The notes under the pieces: generated by a model
Told to the model about the DNA's origin: nothing
The model's database searches: none
The model's input: only the letters and a program-made list of their open reading frames with translations
Assembly (NCBI GenBank): GCA_021234155.1
Contig: JAJEKV010000002.1
Coordinates: forward strand, 43,823,203-43,887,202
DNA: 64,000 bases
Source: Isoetes taiwanensis
Taxonomy: Eukaryota; Streptophyta; Lycopodiopsida; Isoetales; Isoetaceae
Direction of reading: 5' to 3'
Shown: one piece after another, positions 47,481 through 59,581 of the stretch
Position numbering within the stretch: the stretch's first letter is position 1
Layout of the letters: every line of letters starts with the position of its first letter
Made by a program: the position numbers and the translations under genes

Positions 47481-48000
47481 GGGTAAGGCCATTTTCCACG
47501 TGCCTTTATCCTATTGAGCAACCGCCACACGGCATTACCTTATTGGAGCCACGTGGCATAACATGTGAACCCTAACCTATAAAGGCCTAAACCCTAACCC
47601 TAGGCCTCTTTTCTGGCTCCAATAGCCTGGGAACCTTCTTCGCGCTCGAAACTCCATTTCGAGAACCGTTTGCTGTGGCATAGCCTAGCACAGCAACCCC
47701 CGGAGCGTGTGCGCGTCAGTAGGAGTGAGAGCTACTTCAACGACCTTGAAGACCATGGAGACGCCAAAAGCAGGAGGGGGTTCCTTAGGAGCAGGTATTT
47801 GGGTTAGAGTTCTTTGTAGATCATCTGGAAGTTAAGACTCTAGATGAGTTAGCATTTCGTGTCTCTAGTAAAGCCTTCTTAGAACCCTCAGTCTAGATCT
47901 TGAACCCTAATCAATGAACCCTAACTGTAAGTTAGATGTGTATGATTAGGTTTAGATGTTATTCTCATTATTATCATGTATGTGGATATGTGATGTTGGT
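47480..48000 (+). mobile_element. Probable 5' part of an older, diverged LTR (target of the nested element)
   Basis: Contains a TATA box (CTATAAAGG, about 47578) beside telo-box-like repeats (CTAAACCCTAACCCTAGG) and an ATG leader. It ends exactly at the TTGGT duplication of the chromovirus. The flank on the other side (61188-61690) resembles the middle of the chromovirus LTR, so both flanks together could be one interrupted relative. The upstream border at 47480 is a guess. Confidence 0.4.
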
Positions 48001-49683
48001 TGTGACGTTCCAAGTATTTATACGGTATACGTATAAATATATTAACACGTCACCCAGTATAGATACGCCACCATGGGGTATGGTAACCTAGGGGGTTGAC
48101 CTAAAAGGGATTAAATTAGCTATGCTAATTTAATTATTAAGGATAATAACCTATAATTAAGGAATTAATATTTAAGAAGGATAATTAAGCTAATTATGGT
48201 TTGGGAAGGCGCCACCTGGCCAAACCCAATTGGCCAGCATGGTGAATACTAATTGGAACCATCAAGGTGGATCACCACCCCCATATCAACCATAATCGAC
48301 CAAGAGAAGCTGAGCGCCTACCTTTGCCAAGCTGAGCGCCACCTTTGCCAAGCACTTATACTTGTGTAACCAGGGCTGAGCACCAAGTCCCAGGAAGATG
48401 GAAGCACCAAATGACAACGGATCCAGTAGGAACTCAGGTGGGTGGTTAGTATAGCTTGAGAATTCTAGGGTAGCGCCCCTGTTGGGCACTTGTTGTGTTG
48501 TTCTGTCTGTTCTCTCTGTGCTTTACTTGTAGGAACTAACCCTTGATTGTCAAGGTAAGTTCTCTTTATATTCTGATTCTGGTTCTGCTCTTAAAGGATG
48601 GATTGATAATTCTTTGCATAGTATTACTCTGGAAATGGGGGAATTAAGGGGGGTAGAGACCTCTGAGCCATGATAGTAGGATGCTCCTAGGTTGATCCCT
48701 GTATTTCCCAGTAGATTGCGGCCTGTGTACAAGAGACCACCGAGTCGTGGATGCTATGGAGTGACTTAGCACCAAACAAGGGACACAGTGGTGAAGTGGG
48801 GGTGGGGTCTTGCACGAACATAAAAGGCTCCTGAGACTCCTACAGTGGGCTAGGCCTGATAGCCGGTCACGTAGAGGGCCGGGTATGGGTCTGACACTCT
48901 CTGGGTGTAGATAGCCGGTCACGTAGAGGGCCGGGTATGGGTCTGACACTCCCTGGGTGTAGAGGTGTGATCCGTATGGAGCATCTTGCACTTTGAGTAG
49001 ATTTAGGGTGAGTAAGTCGGGTACGGATGCGGGGGTCGCTGATGCGGCACGTATTCTCTAGCTCACCCATGAAACCACTGTGATCCTGGAAGGGGACGCT
49101 TCCCCGACCTGCCTCATCGGACGGGGCTTCATGAACCCTGTAGTAGGCTCGAAGGGTGATACCTTGAGTCTGTGTGTCCGGAAGGCTATAGTGACGCCAT
49201 AGCATGATTGGACTCATCTGCAAAGTGTGCACAGGAGGGGCGGATGGAGTGGACAACCCTAGCCAATGTTCTATGCCAGCCAACGCCATGCCAAGATTCG
49301 GTCTGCTGAGCTCTTGAGACCTAGCCGTCAGTCGATCCTCACTGGAGTCTGAGCCGGGGTAGAACCATGGGTTTGGGTGTTTTCCTTAGTATTAAATGCA
49401 TATTCGTTGTTGTTGTCACTTGGATGGATGTGCCACCCCTCGTGGTGGTAAATTATGATATGATTATGTTGTGTGCTGACCTTGTATTCACGCTTCCGCG
49501 ACGTAGGAGCCCCATTGAAGGCGTGGGCCGAATGACCCCTCTGTGTCCTTCACTTGAGCATCTTTTTTTATAGATGCCCCGAGTTAGACGAAGGGCCCTG
49601 CTCATGGTGGGTTGGTCACCATGGGAGGGGAAAGTCCCAGTATGTATACGTCCGAGTGTCGTATATGTTCAGGGAGCGTCACA
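48001..49683 (+). repeat. Left LTR of the chromovirus
   Basis: 1683 bp, TG..CA ends. It has two copies of a ~53-bp block (ATAGCCGGTCACGTAGAGGG...) at 48855-48963, where the right LTR has one. It has two AAGCTGAGCGCC-type units, where the right LTR has three. Confidence 0.92.
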
Positions 49684-49684
49684 G

Positions 49685-49697
49685 TGGTATCAGAGCC
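49685..49697 (+). promoter_or_regulatory. Primer-binding site, initiator-Met tRNA type
   Basis: TGGTATCAGAGCC begins one base after the left LTR. It matches the usual plant LTR-retrotransposon PBS complementary to tRNA-iMet. Confidence 0.92.
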
Positions 49698-50390
49698 GTG
49701 ATTTTGGTTACTCGAAATCATAGCACTGATCAAACCCTAACTCGTTAGTTCGGTAGTTAGGTGGGAGTTAAGCTAGTGCGATTGTTTAGCTCTTTGATGT
49801 TTGGTTTTGTGCTATTGTTGTAGTAGAATTGTAAGTTTTTAAGAGGTTTAGGGCGACTGGAAGACCCAAGTTTGGAAGGGCTATAACTTTTTGTAGGTAG
49901 CTCGGATGAAGGCGAAAACGGCTCCAATGGATCGGGCACCTCCCAAATACCCTAAGGGGCACGTCTCCCGAGGGCGAACAGACAACAGCTGGCCGAAAAA
50001 TCAAAAGGGGCGCTGCTGTCTTCGGAGGTGTTTTTCTCGACGAGTTGAGGCCGTATAAGGATCGCAGCGCTCCATACGGTCGCGCGTATTTTTATACGCG
50101 CATGTTTAATTTTTTTTTTTTTTTTAAAAAAAATATATTTTGAAGAAAATTTTTATAAAAAGTTAAAAGTTAAATTTTAAATTTTGAACCACTTTTTGAA
50201 GAGTGTGCTTTCTCGTGCAACTTCCTACCGCCATAGCCGACGGACCTGAGCTCCCATCTCGCCATAGCTGACCTCCACGGCTACTCTGCATCTGCTCTAA
50301 GCCCTAGCGCCCTCGCCTACCCTCCAGCGCCGCCTATCCCAGCTTGAGCGCCCTACCTCTTCTCCCTTGTTGTTCATTGCCAGTGCTACC

Positions 50391-51211
50391 ATGCCGCGTT
50401 TTAAACTTACCGTGGACCTCAAGAAGATGAACGTATTTCAGCTGTTTAGCGTGCTAGTAGATCATCTTTCGGATGATAGCCCCACCATTGATACGGTTTT
50501 AGACCTTTTTGTGAAGCACTTCATTGAGGGCCGCAGAATCCCCTACCCCAAATGAGCGCTTCCTTATGAAACTAAACGCTGCAGATCAGCCTTACACTCT
50601 TGTAGAGCAGCCGGACCACGCTTGGGCCGTAGTTAGGTTCTATCCCTCAGCCAGGACCAGATGAGGACCCCGTGAGAGCTTATCGAAATGAGGCCCAAAG
50701 GAACATGCACCTTGCTAGGGTAGAAGACCTTGACAAATAGCTAGTGCCCCACCGGGCCATGCAGGCTAACGCTTTTTTACTACCTTGGTAAGGGCCGTGT
50801 ACTTATGTATCAAGACTATTATAATCTTCCTACCTTCTTTTGGAATGAAGACCTTAATAGCTTCATTTTTGAAAATGTTCCACCTAATTTTGACCAAGCC
50901 CGCATGGACCTCGTGCAAAGTGACATCCGGAAGCCTTCGGATAGGTACCATCTGAGGAGATTGCCAGTTAATATAAATGCGCTTTGGACAAAGAGGCCGG
51001 GATGCGAAGAGAGAGAGCCCAGAAGGAAGAGGAGGATGCCCAAAATCAGCAGAGCGGGAACCAACAGGTGGATCAGCAAGACGACCAGCAGGTTGATCAG
51101 CAGCAGGAACAAGATGTTGATCAGCAGCAGAATTCAGATGTTGATCAGCAGTAGGATCAAGGTGTTGGTCAGAATGTTGACCATCAGGGAGACCAGAATA
51201 CGGGTCAAAAT
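50391..51211 (+). pseudogene. N-terminal part of the element's H3 fusion protein, unknown domain and Gln-rich linker
   Basis: Starts MPRFKLTVDLKKMNVFQLFS and continues through two frame changes (near 50550 and 50650-50800) into NERFLMKLNAADQPYTLVEQ, DEDPVRAYRNEAQRNMH and DYYNLPTFFWNEDLNSFIFE. I recognise no family. From about 51010 the frame CEERAQKEEEDAQNQQ leads into a VDQQ-repeat, Gln/Asp-rich linker (51060-51240) with a TAG at about 51152. This linker reads directly into the H3-fold ORF. The frames are open long enough that the interruptions look like later damage to a single coding region of about 450 codons. It sits where chromoviruses normally have only a leader. Confidence 0.5.
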
Positions 51212-51760
51212 GTGAACCAACCGGTAGATCAGAGCGGGCCCCAGAATAGGAAGCATACGGAGTGGGGTAACAGGAAGTTGAAGAGAAAGAACACCAAACC
51301 CGTTAAGGGAGGTGTGGATTACAAGACCCGATTACAAAAGAATGCCGCCATTGCCAAGAAGACATCAGCTCAGAGGCGGGAGCAAATCGTGCAGCGGGTC
51401 AAGCATCCAACTACCGGTGGGAAATCCCTCCCATCGCTAAAAGCGACCCTCAAGCCGCGAAAGCCCCATAGATACCGACCGGGCACGGTAGCACTTCGGG
51501 AGATACGTAAGTATCAGAAGTCTACTGAGCCAATGATTCGTCGGCTTCCTTTCCAGCGGCTTGTACGGGAAATTGCCCAGGAGTTTAAAACTGATCTGAG
51601 GTTCCAAGCCTTTGCAATCCTCGCACTCCAGGAGGCTGCTGAGGCTTACCTCATAGAGATTTTGAGTGACGCCAACCTCTGCGCGATACATGCGAAGAGG
51701 GTTACCATCATGCCCAAGGACCTCCAGCTAGCTCGAAGGATCCGAGGGGAGTTTCGGTGA
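51212..51760 (+). CDS. Histone H3-fold protein carried by the retrotransposon
   Basis: Open frame of 182 codons; the true start is probably further upstream. Residues 1-64 are basic. From residue 67 the sequence is histone H3: TTGGK corresponds to the H3 tail around Lys14. It is followed by a tail about ten residues shorter than canonical H3. [20 protein letters not shown] (84-103) is the alpha-N region. [20 protein letters not shown] (111-130) is helix 1 and loop 1, and LQEAAEAY (139-146) belongs to helix 2. [16 protein letters not shown] (155-170) and LARRIRGE close the fold. Loop 1 is not lengthened, so it derives from ordinary H3 rather than centromeric CENH3. The fold has no stop or frameshift, while flanking pol is broken. 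Known function: H3 forms nucleosomes with H4. Whether this product enters chromatin is unknown. Confidence 0.92.
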   Translation: MNQPVDQSGPQNRKHTEWGNRKLKRKNTKPVKGGVDYKTRLQKNAAIAKKTSAQRREQIVQRVKHPTTGGKSLPSLKATLKPRKPHRYRPGTVALREIRKYQKSTEPMIRRLPFQRLVREIAQEFKTDLRFQAFAILALQEAAEAYLIEILSDANLCAIHAKRVTIMPKDLQLARRIRGEFR

Positions 51761-52059
51761 CTAGGCGACTCTCTTTCTTCTATTGTAAAAATTTTTGTGG
51801 ACTTAATTATGTGAAATATTCCCAATTTTCGGGTTGTGAATATAAAAAAATGTTTTTTTTCGCCACTTGGTGTGAATTTAAAAATAAATTATTAATTAAA
51901 TAATAATTTCTAATAATAATTTCGGGAAACGTGCTGAAAAGTATAAAGCCCCTTTTTGGCCATTAGGGTTTCATTTTCCCTTCTTGCTTTTCGCGTTTTC
52001 CTTCTCCTCTCTTGCGCCTTCAACCTTATGGATCGCCCAACCTTATAGCAGTGGTATCT

Positions 52060-53028
52060 AGATGGAGAGCATTGGGACCCCGCGGTCCCCTTTGACCTTC
52101 TTCACCCTTATCTCCTCCAGCAGGTAGACCTCGTCTCCAACATGCGGCACCCGGACTATCTTTGCCTTCCTTCCGGTTTTCCATGAGGAGATTGTACGCC
52201 TTGCGTCTTCAATGAAGACGACACACAACTCTATCTCGACTTCCACACTTTGCTCGAGATGCTAGGAGATGATGAGCACGCCCGGAATGTCATCAAGGGC
52301 ATAAGGAGGCGGGGGACTGACCTCCCTATTGTTACAATAGATCGGGAAACTTGTTTTGAGGCCCGATTTGCATTGGCCATCATCATGGACCAGTATATTG
52401 AGGACGAGGAGATAGGCTGGCGAGCATTCCTCTACGCTGTACCTCGACCCGGGAGGAAGGCGAAGTCGTCGTCGGCGAAAGCGAGATTTTGTAAGGTGGA
52501 GGGAACTTGCCACTGAAGCCCCTGCAAGTCGAGAGAAAGCCCTCAAGCTCGAAGGGCTAAACCTTCTCCCTACAGTACTCTTGAATAACCAAGAGTACCT
52601 AATTCTTGAGGACATTATGTGGGCCTACCGCGTCATTGCTGGGATGCGGGGCCGCAAAAAGATAGAGGTCCTCTATGATCTTGCTGAGTATTGCCAGGAC
52701 GACTTCCTCGACTTTACCACACCGGTTGTGCATCCCTCACCAGTTGAGAACTTGTTGGCATACCGGCCAGAAGAACTAGAGCCCGTTGAGACCCTTTTGT
52801 CACTTCGGTCGTTCTTGTTGACTGGCACACCCCAGCCTCCGGAGGAGCACTTTGCAGCTCAGATGCGCCCCCCACTCGCAGATCCGCCTTTGCAAATCAC
52901 CATGGGAGAGCTGGATCAGGAAGAGGAAGACCTTTGGGACACCAAGGTCAGCCTTAGAGATGACAAGGAAGAAGTAGAGGAGGAGAAGCTCCCCGTGAAC
53001 TTGGAAAAGGGATCCTCAGATTAGGGCA
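52060..53028 (+). pseudogene. Accessory reading frames after the H3 domain (acidic, unknown)
   Basis: Segments in three frames form one plausible ~320-codon coding region: WYLDGEHWDPAVPFDLLHPY near 52060, then CVFNEDDTQLYLDFHTLLEM (about 52200) running into 52250-52516. ELATEAPASREKALKLEGLN (about 52505) continues into 52581-53024, which ends with an acidic tail (EEDLWDTKVSLRDDKEEVEE). No family recognised. Frameshifts near 52180 and 52480 separate the pieces. Confidence 0.4.
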
Positions 53029-54266
53029 ATGGGTAACCATGTGCCCCGATTCTTTCTTTCAGCTTTCCGGCAAGGAGAGGTACTGTTCTTCTCCAAGAAC
53101 TTGGGGCCTTCTTCTGAAGCTTCTTGGTGGGCGCTCCGAGCCATATCCACTTCAGCGGGCCATAAGAAGATTGACTATCACGCCACTACCATTACCTTGG
53201 TCCGTAGGGATTTGGCTATAGCAGCATTGGGGGACGTGGCAGGCTGCGCTAATATGCGGCTCCTTGTGGCGGCACCTTTGGCCACTTGCTTACCACCAGA
53301 GGCAGCAGCTCGAGCCGCCCTCTCTGCTAGCCCCAGTGCTACCTTGATGTGCTACCGTCCACCTCGTCAGCCTATGGACGAAGAGGAGGGACCTAGTTCT
53401 TAGAGATTTGTGTTACGCATTTTGTACTGCATATAGTTGTAAATTTTGGTTTGGCATGAATACAATTAAATTGTTCTCTTCCATGATACGTCCTTGTAAC
53501 TGTAAGAGCTTAGAATATAAGGAAATTGTGCAATGTTCTATATTCATTCCTACCGTCTTGCAGACGAGGGACTCGAAGAATATGAAGAAAGAATTACCAA
53601 CCAGATACGAAGGGGTGATCCAGGACCACCTGACCAGGATTATGGCCAGCGGAATGGGGAGGTAGGCTACGAGGTAGGGGAACCCGCACAGCCAGGAGAG
53701 CCCTATGATCCAGCCAAGGGGATGGAGGTAGTTAACATTCTCAGGGAACGGGCCTTTGACGACCTGAAGCAGACTCTTCGTCGCACATGGGACTATTGGG
53801 ACATGTCAAGGCACGAAGCTTTTGAGGATGCCAACGATCACCTGTGGCAGATTTTCTATGCATTAAGGAGGCTCTTCAATCTCCTTATCATTAGCCCAAC
53901 ACTGGATTATCAACCTGTTATCGTCCAGGCTTGGGCTCGCTACAAGTTTAATAGTGAGAGCTGTACGCGAGAGCGTTCGCTACTCTATCTTGTACCCTTT
54001 CGCGAACCCCTAGGCCTGGTTCACTCAGTTTTGTTTTTTTTCTATGTTATGTGTGAGTTAGAGAAATGTCCAATGTATAATACTTGTCTTTGTATTGTAT
54101 CTCTTTAAGTTTTGTCACTACCAGTGTACTAAACTCTGATGTAACACTATTCCCACCTGTAATAAAGATCTTTGCTTATACTCTTTTATGTATTTTCTCT
54201 CAATACTATCCGAAATGATATTCTTCATGAGACTTCATATCACTAAAATTCTGCTTATATCTTTTC
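53029..54266 (+). pseudogene. Further accessory ORF upstream of gag, unknown
   Basis: 53533-54108 contains DEGLEEYEERITNQIRRGDP, a Gly/Pro-rich stretch, then NILRERAFDDLKQTLRRTWD and a hydrophobic helix (FYALRRLFNLLIISPTL). Similarity seems to end near 53960. 53029-53403 is an alternative open frame of low conviction. I do not recognise either. Confidence 0.35.
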
Positions 54267-55640
54267 ATGCTCGATAAAGACGGTGCACGTAACGTCGTCT
54301 GGCAGCCGCCCTCAAATGCCAGTAGACTAACACCTGAGCAAGAACTAATGTTGATGAAGCGACAATTAGTTGAGCTGCAAACCTATGTCTTGAATGCCAA
54401 CCCACCGCAGCAGGTACAGGAGGATGGACCGGAGTTACCTCCGTTGCCGCCAAGTCCACTACCCCAATAGCCACTTGCACCTGAACCAAGCCCTGTACCC
54501 GCACAAAGGAAGCACCGTTCCAAACGCCATCGAAGTTCCTCTGGGGATAGTGCCACACCCTCACAATCAGCCACTTCTGAGTCCTCTGAGTCATCCGTAT
54601 CCTCGCGTGATCACCCAAAGCGCCGGGACAAGGAATACCGTAAGACGGTTGATACGGCCATAACCAGTATATGGAAAAACAGGAAATTAGCCCAGTTCGA
54701 TGGGAAATCTAGAGGCGGGCTGAATGCAGAGTCCTGGTTGGACGAGATGAAGGAGTTTGGGAAATCCTATGGCATGACAGAAAAGGATACAGGAAAGGTT
54801 GCCACCACAAACCTTACAGAAGCTGCTCGTATTTGGTGGAAGGGCTATGCCAGAGCCAAGCATCTGGACAGAAGCAGATGCAAATTCAGGAAGTTTGCCA
54901 AAGCTTTTAAGTCGCATTATGTGCCTCGTGCGCACAAATGTCAGCAGATTCAAACTTTCTACCGGTTAGAGCAGAAGGGTATGTCAGTTCAGGCCTACAC
55001 TGATGAATTCATGCGCTTGAGGCTGTATGTGCCAGGAATGAATGAAAAAAGGGCGGTGGAGGGCTACATTGAAGGGTTGGCCCCATCAATTAAACGAATG
55101 GTTAAGGCCATAGACCAGAAATCAGTTGCAGAGGCTGAGGCTAAGGCATTGAGCCTCGAGGAGGACATGCCAAGAAACCAGTACCCGCATCCTGCTCCTT
55201 ACTCGCAACCACGCCCGTCTACACCTTATAAACCCCGCTCACCGAGTCCGGGGCCCTCTCAGCAGAACTCCAACGGCCGCCCGGAAAAGAAAGTCACCTT
55301 CAACATGCCCGACAAACCGAACAACGTTGGTAAGGAAGTTCGGAATCTCTTACAGTCTATTTCCAAAGAGGCTCGAGAATAGCTCCGCCGAGATAAGGCA
55401 TGTTATAGGTGTATGCGGCCCGGGCACTTCATGCAGAATTGTCCCTATGTCACGCAGACTGCCCAGCTGGCCATGGCTGACCTCGATTGGGATGACCTCG
55501 AGTCCACTCTACCTGTCGAGGAGGAGCCTCCCGAGTACATTCAGGGTGAGTCCCATATCCTTGCAGCCATTGAAACTGGCAATGCTGAAAGTCAGCCTGC
55601 CGTTATTTCCACCATAGGTCAAGTAGACAGCAAACCTTTT
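54267..55640 (+). pseudogene. gag (capsid and zinc knuckle)
   Basis: Starts MLDKDGARNVVWQPPSNASR. A frame change at about 54460 leads to RDKEYRKTVDTAITSIWKN, then the capsid core with AARIWWKGYARAKHL and QTFYRLEQKGMSVQAYTDEF, typical of the plant Ty3/gypsy retrotransposon gag. CYRCMRPGHFMQNC is a CCHC knuckle near 55405-55450. An in-frame TAG at 55380-55382 precedes it; a C-to-T change of CAG is the simplest cause. Gag forms the virus-like particle and packages the RNA. Confidence 0.88.
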
Positions 55641-58600
55641 ATAATACTGATGGATACGAGTAGTACACATAATTTTGCTTCTCCTAGAATGGCCCAGGTA
55701 TTGCGACTTGAAACTTTGAGATCCCGACCGAAGCCTGTCACTTTAGCCAGTGGTAAGATCAGACACACTCATGGCCGTCGCATTAACCTTAAGATGCAGT
55801 TGCCAGGTGCACCAGTTGCCTTGGGTGCCGAGATAATGGATATTGGCAAATATGATCTTATTGTTGGATGGAATTCTTGGCATCTGCAAAAGCCAATATA
55901 GACTGCGAGAAATGGGAACTTACCTTCAACGCCGCTAACGGAGCCCGCGTGACTATAAAAGGTGACTCCTTAAATTCCATTATGCAGTCTATCACCATCG
56001 GGCAGTTAGATAAGGCTATACGTAAAGACAAGTTGCTTTGCATTATTAGACTTGCCTCCATTGAATCAGATGCCAAGCAGAAGCAAGTAGTTGACACCTT
56101 GCCAGAAGGGATTGCCAATATTCTTCGAGAATTCACCGATCTTTTTCCAGAGGAGATCCAGAAGCTTCCTTCTTTTAGAGGGGTAGAATGTGAGATAGCT
56201 TTGGAACCAGGTACCAAGCCTACCAGTAAGGCCCCGTACCGTATGAGTCCCCCTGAGTTGGCAGAGCTTAAGAAGCAGCTTCAGGAGTTACTAAACCTAG
56301 GGTTCATCCAGCCTAGCGTTTCGCCCTTTGGCGCTCCTATCTTTTTTGTTAAGAAGAAGGATGGCTCTTTAAGGATGTGTATTGATTATCGGCAACTCAA
56401 TAAGCATACCATCAAGAATCGCTATGCTTTGCCTAGGGCAGATGATCTAATGGACCAGTTGCAAGGGGCCAAGTATTTCTCAAAGATTGATTTACGCTCC
56501 GGATATCATCAAATAAGGATTAAGGAGGAGGACATCCATAAATCTGCTTTTCGCACTAGATATGGGCATTATGAGTTTACCGTTATGCCTTTTGGATTAA
56601 CTAATGCCCCCCGCAACATTTATGCGGTTAATGAATGATGTCTTCCGACAATACTTGGATGATTTTGTTGTTATTTTCTTTGACGACATTCTCATCTATA
56701 GTAAGACCCTGGAGGAGCATGAGAAACATCTTCGGTTGGCCCTAGAGAAGCTAAGACGCCATCAGCTCTTTGCCAAGTTCTCTAAATGCAAGTTTGCCAC
56801 TCCCAAGGTGGATTATTTGGGACATATCATTTCAGCAGAGGGCATTGCTACAGATCCAGCAAAGATAGAGGCAGTAAGAGACTGGCCTATTCCGGGTAAT
56901 GTTTCAGAAGTCCGGAGTTTCTTAGGACTAGCAGGATATTATCGGAAATTTGTTAAGGATTTTGCAAAGATTGCCGCACCTCTTACTGATCTCACAAAGC
57001 ACGAGAAGGTGAAGGATTGGATTGAACACTGGAAAGCAAAAGTCCAGGTAGGTTTTCAGCAGCTTAAGGATGCTTTAACGTCAGCACCAGTCCTCACATT
57101 GCCCGATCCTGAGAAGGATAAATTAGTAGCAACGGATGCCAGTAAAATTGCTACCGGTGGAGTCCTAATGCAGGAAGGAAGGGTTATTGCCCATGATTCA
57201 AAGAAAATGAGCGAGACGGAGCAGCGATACCCTACCCATGATCAGGAATTGTTAGCCGTTGTCCGTGCTCTACGGATATGGAGACACTACCTTCTTGGTA
57301 GAAGATTCTAGCTGGATACGGATCATCAGAGTCTCCGTTACTTATCCACCCAGCCAAATCTCAATCTCCGTCAGAGAAGATGGATGGAATTTCTGGAGGA
57401 ATATGACTTCGAGATTATGTATAAGCCTGGGAAACACAATGTGGTTGCGGATGCCTTGTCACGTCATCCCTTGGTAACCCGAACCCATTGTAATGCAATT
57501 TCTACACTCACCAGTGAGTTTGGGAAACAGATAGAACAGACCTTGGCCACGGATCCCGGGTTCCGTGATGTGTGGGATAGTTTGACTAAGGAAGCTCGCA
57601 CAGATAAAGATCATGAAGCTGTCCGTTCGTATAAGAAAGAAGGCAACTTGTTATATTACAAGGATAAGTTGTGTGTACCTGAGACTTCAGGAGTACGTAA
57701 ACTCATTCTCCATGACACGCACAACAGCCCTATAGCTGGACATGCCGGTTTTATGAAGACCTACTTTAAGATCTGCTCCAGTTATTTCTTGGCCTTCGAT
57801 GAAGAAGGACATCGCCAGGTATATTAAACAATGTCAAATCTGTCAACAGACCAAGGCTGAGCAACTAAGGATTCCAGGAGAGTTGCAACCGTTGGATGTG
57901 CCCAATGCTAAGTGGGAGGTGATAACCATGGCTTTCATTGTGGGCCTTCCACGTACTCTCCGTGGATACGATGCATTGATTTTGCAAAGGAGATCTTCAG
58001 ACTGCACGGAATGCCACAAGTTATTGTGTCCGACAGGACCCCAAATTCGTAAGTGCCTTCTGGAAAGATTTCTTTGCTACCATCCAGACCAAGCTTGCTA
58101 TGAGTACGGCATATCATCCCCAAACGGATGGTCAGACTGAGCGTACCAATCGTATTATAGAAGATATGCTACGGAGTTATGTGTGGAGTAAGCAATCCCA
58201 ATGGGCTGACTATATTTATCTGGTCGAATTTGCCTATAACAGTATGAAACAGGAATCTTCCAGAATGTCTCCCTTCATGATAAATTATGGTTATCAATGC
58301 CTTACTCCAGACACATGGCATAACCCCGTTTCTAAAGTGGAGGTTTCTCAACAACTCCTCCTGGAAATGCAAGCTTTGGTTGAAGAAGTACGTGGGTACT
58401 TATTAGCGGCACGCAGTCGTCAGAAGAGTGTAGCCGATAAGCACAGAACCCCACGCGTCTTCCAGGTGGGCGAATCAATTTGGCTTAAGATTAAAGTAAA
58501 ACAAGCCAAGCTTAAAATTGGTAACTGCAAGAAGTTGGCACCCAGATGGGCTGGGCCGTTCAAAATCACTGAACGTGTTGGGGAACAGGCATATCGCCTG

Positions 58601-58976
58601 GAATTGCCACCCCACTTGAAGATCCACACGGTCTTCCATGTGAGTCTTCTAAAGCAAAGACACCCCCGGATCGGAGGAGATCTTGGATACACCCACCCTA
58701 CTTGAGATGACAGAAGAGCAATTAGATATAGTGCCTGAAGCTCTTCTTGATCGAGTATATAAGCAGACCAGGAGGACCCAACTGCTACAATACTTGGTCA
58801 AGTGGAAACACTTGCCAGTTGAGGATGCTACGTGGGTAATGGAAACAGATCTTGAGAAGCACTATCCGGACTTCATGCGCGAATCTCAAGGCCGCACCAT
58901 CAACGATGCTATCAACCCCGCACCCGGCGGTAAGCGTGGAAGCTTGATTGCCGACAATAGCGCTGTAGAGGGGTAG
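55600..58976 (+). pseudogene. pol: protease, reverse transcriptase, RNase H, integrase, chromodomain
   Basis: Protease: ILMDTSSTHNF, where the usual active site DTG reads [38 protein letters not shown] and [10 protein letters not shown] (about 56370-56710). RNase [18 protein letters not shown], then TDHQSLRYL. Integrase: HNSPIAGHAGF with CQICQQTK (zinc part). The first catalytic block reads MAFIVGLP in place of the usual MDFIVGLP, so the first Asp is lost. About 60 codons after it are deleted near 57980. VSDRTPNF and STAYHPQTDGQTER follow. The chromodomain YLVKWKHLPVEDATW lies near 58790-58835. Frames change near 55885, 56610, 57800, 58000 and 58690. An in-frame TAG sits at 57309-57311. Non-functional for autonomous movement. 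Confidence 0.92.
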
Positions 58977-59570
58977 ATGCATCTTAAATAAAAAGGGTAC
59001 CGATGATGAGATCACCTTTGTCTTCTCTAGGACGTGGTGTACTGTCGATGTTGACATGACCACGAATTGCTTGGAGCATATAGTTGATAGGCCGCGTTCA
59101 TCTCGGCTACAATGGGAACTTCACCATTCCCTACGCTGCAATGAATTGCAAACCATATACATGATAGGTTTTCCCGTAGCTAGATTTTCTTTTATTTCTT
59201 ATAGGGGGTGGTCCCTTCAACCACAACTTAATCATCTTATATATATTATATATACTGATGTGCTCACATGTGCAGGCCAGTGAGCAGTACGTGACCTGCC
59301 CATGTATAGAGAGTTGCTGATGGCTCGACTTTTCCAGTTTTCATTGTGTCTACATGTGTTTCCTTCTTGTTACTCTGATATTTGATATTGGACTTCGGTC
59401 CTTGAACTTCTTGCTTATGATAATCATGTGAAATGCACCTCGGTGCTTAAACTGTTTTAAACTTTAAAGTTTTAATATATTACCTTCGGAAATAAGGAAT
59501 TACCTTCCTTCATAATGTCATTTCCTATATTTATACCTAGCCCCAATGCTGGGGACAGCATTAATTCTAA
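58977..59570. other. 3' untranslated part of the chromovirus
   Basis: No coding sequence recognised between the chromodomain stop and the polypurine tract. A short TA-rich stretch lies near 59235-59255. Confidence 0.6.
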
Positions 59571-59581
59571 GGAGGGGAGAA
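59569..59581 (+). promoter_or_regulatory. Polypurine tract
   Basis: AAGGAGGGGAGAA directly precedes the right LTR. It is the plus-strand priming site of LTR retrotransposons. Confidence 0.9.

Noticed and set aside
47570-47610. AACCCTAA-type repeats as an interstitial telomere
   Set aside because: Only two or three units next to a TATA box; a telo-box promoter motif explains them better.
51404-51757. Reading the retrotransposon histone as CENH3
   Set aside because: Loop 1 has the same length as canonical H3 and the fold is H3.1/H3.3-like.
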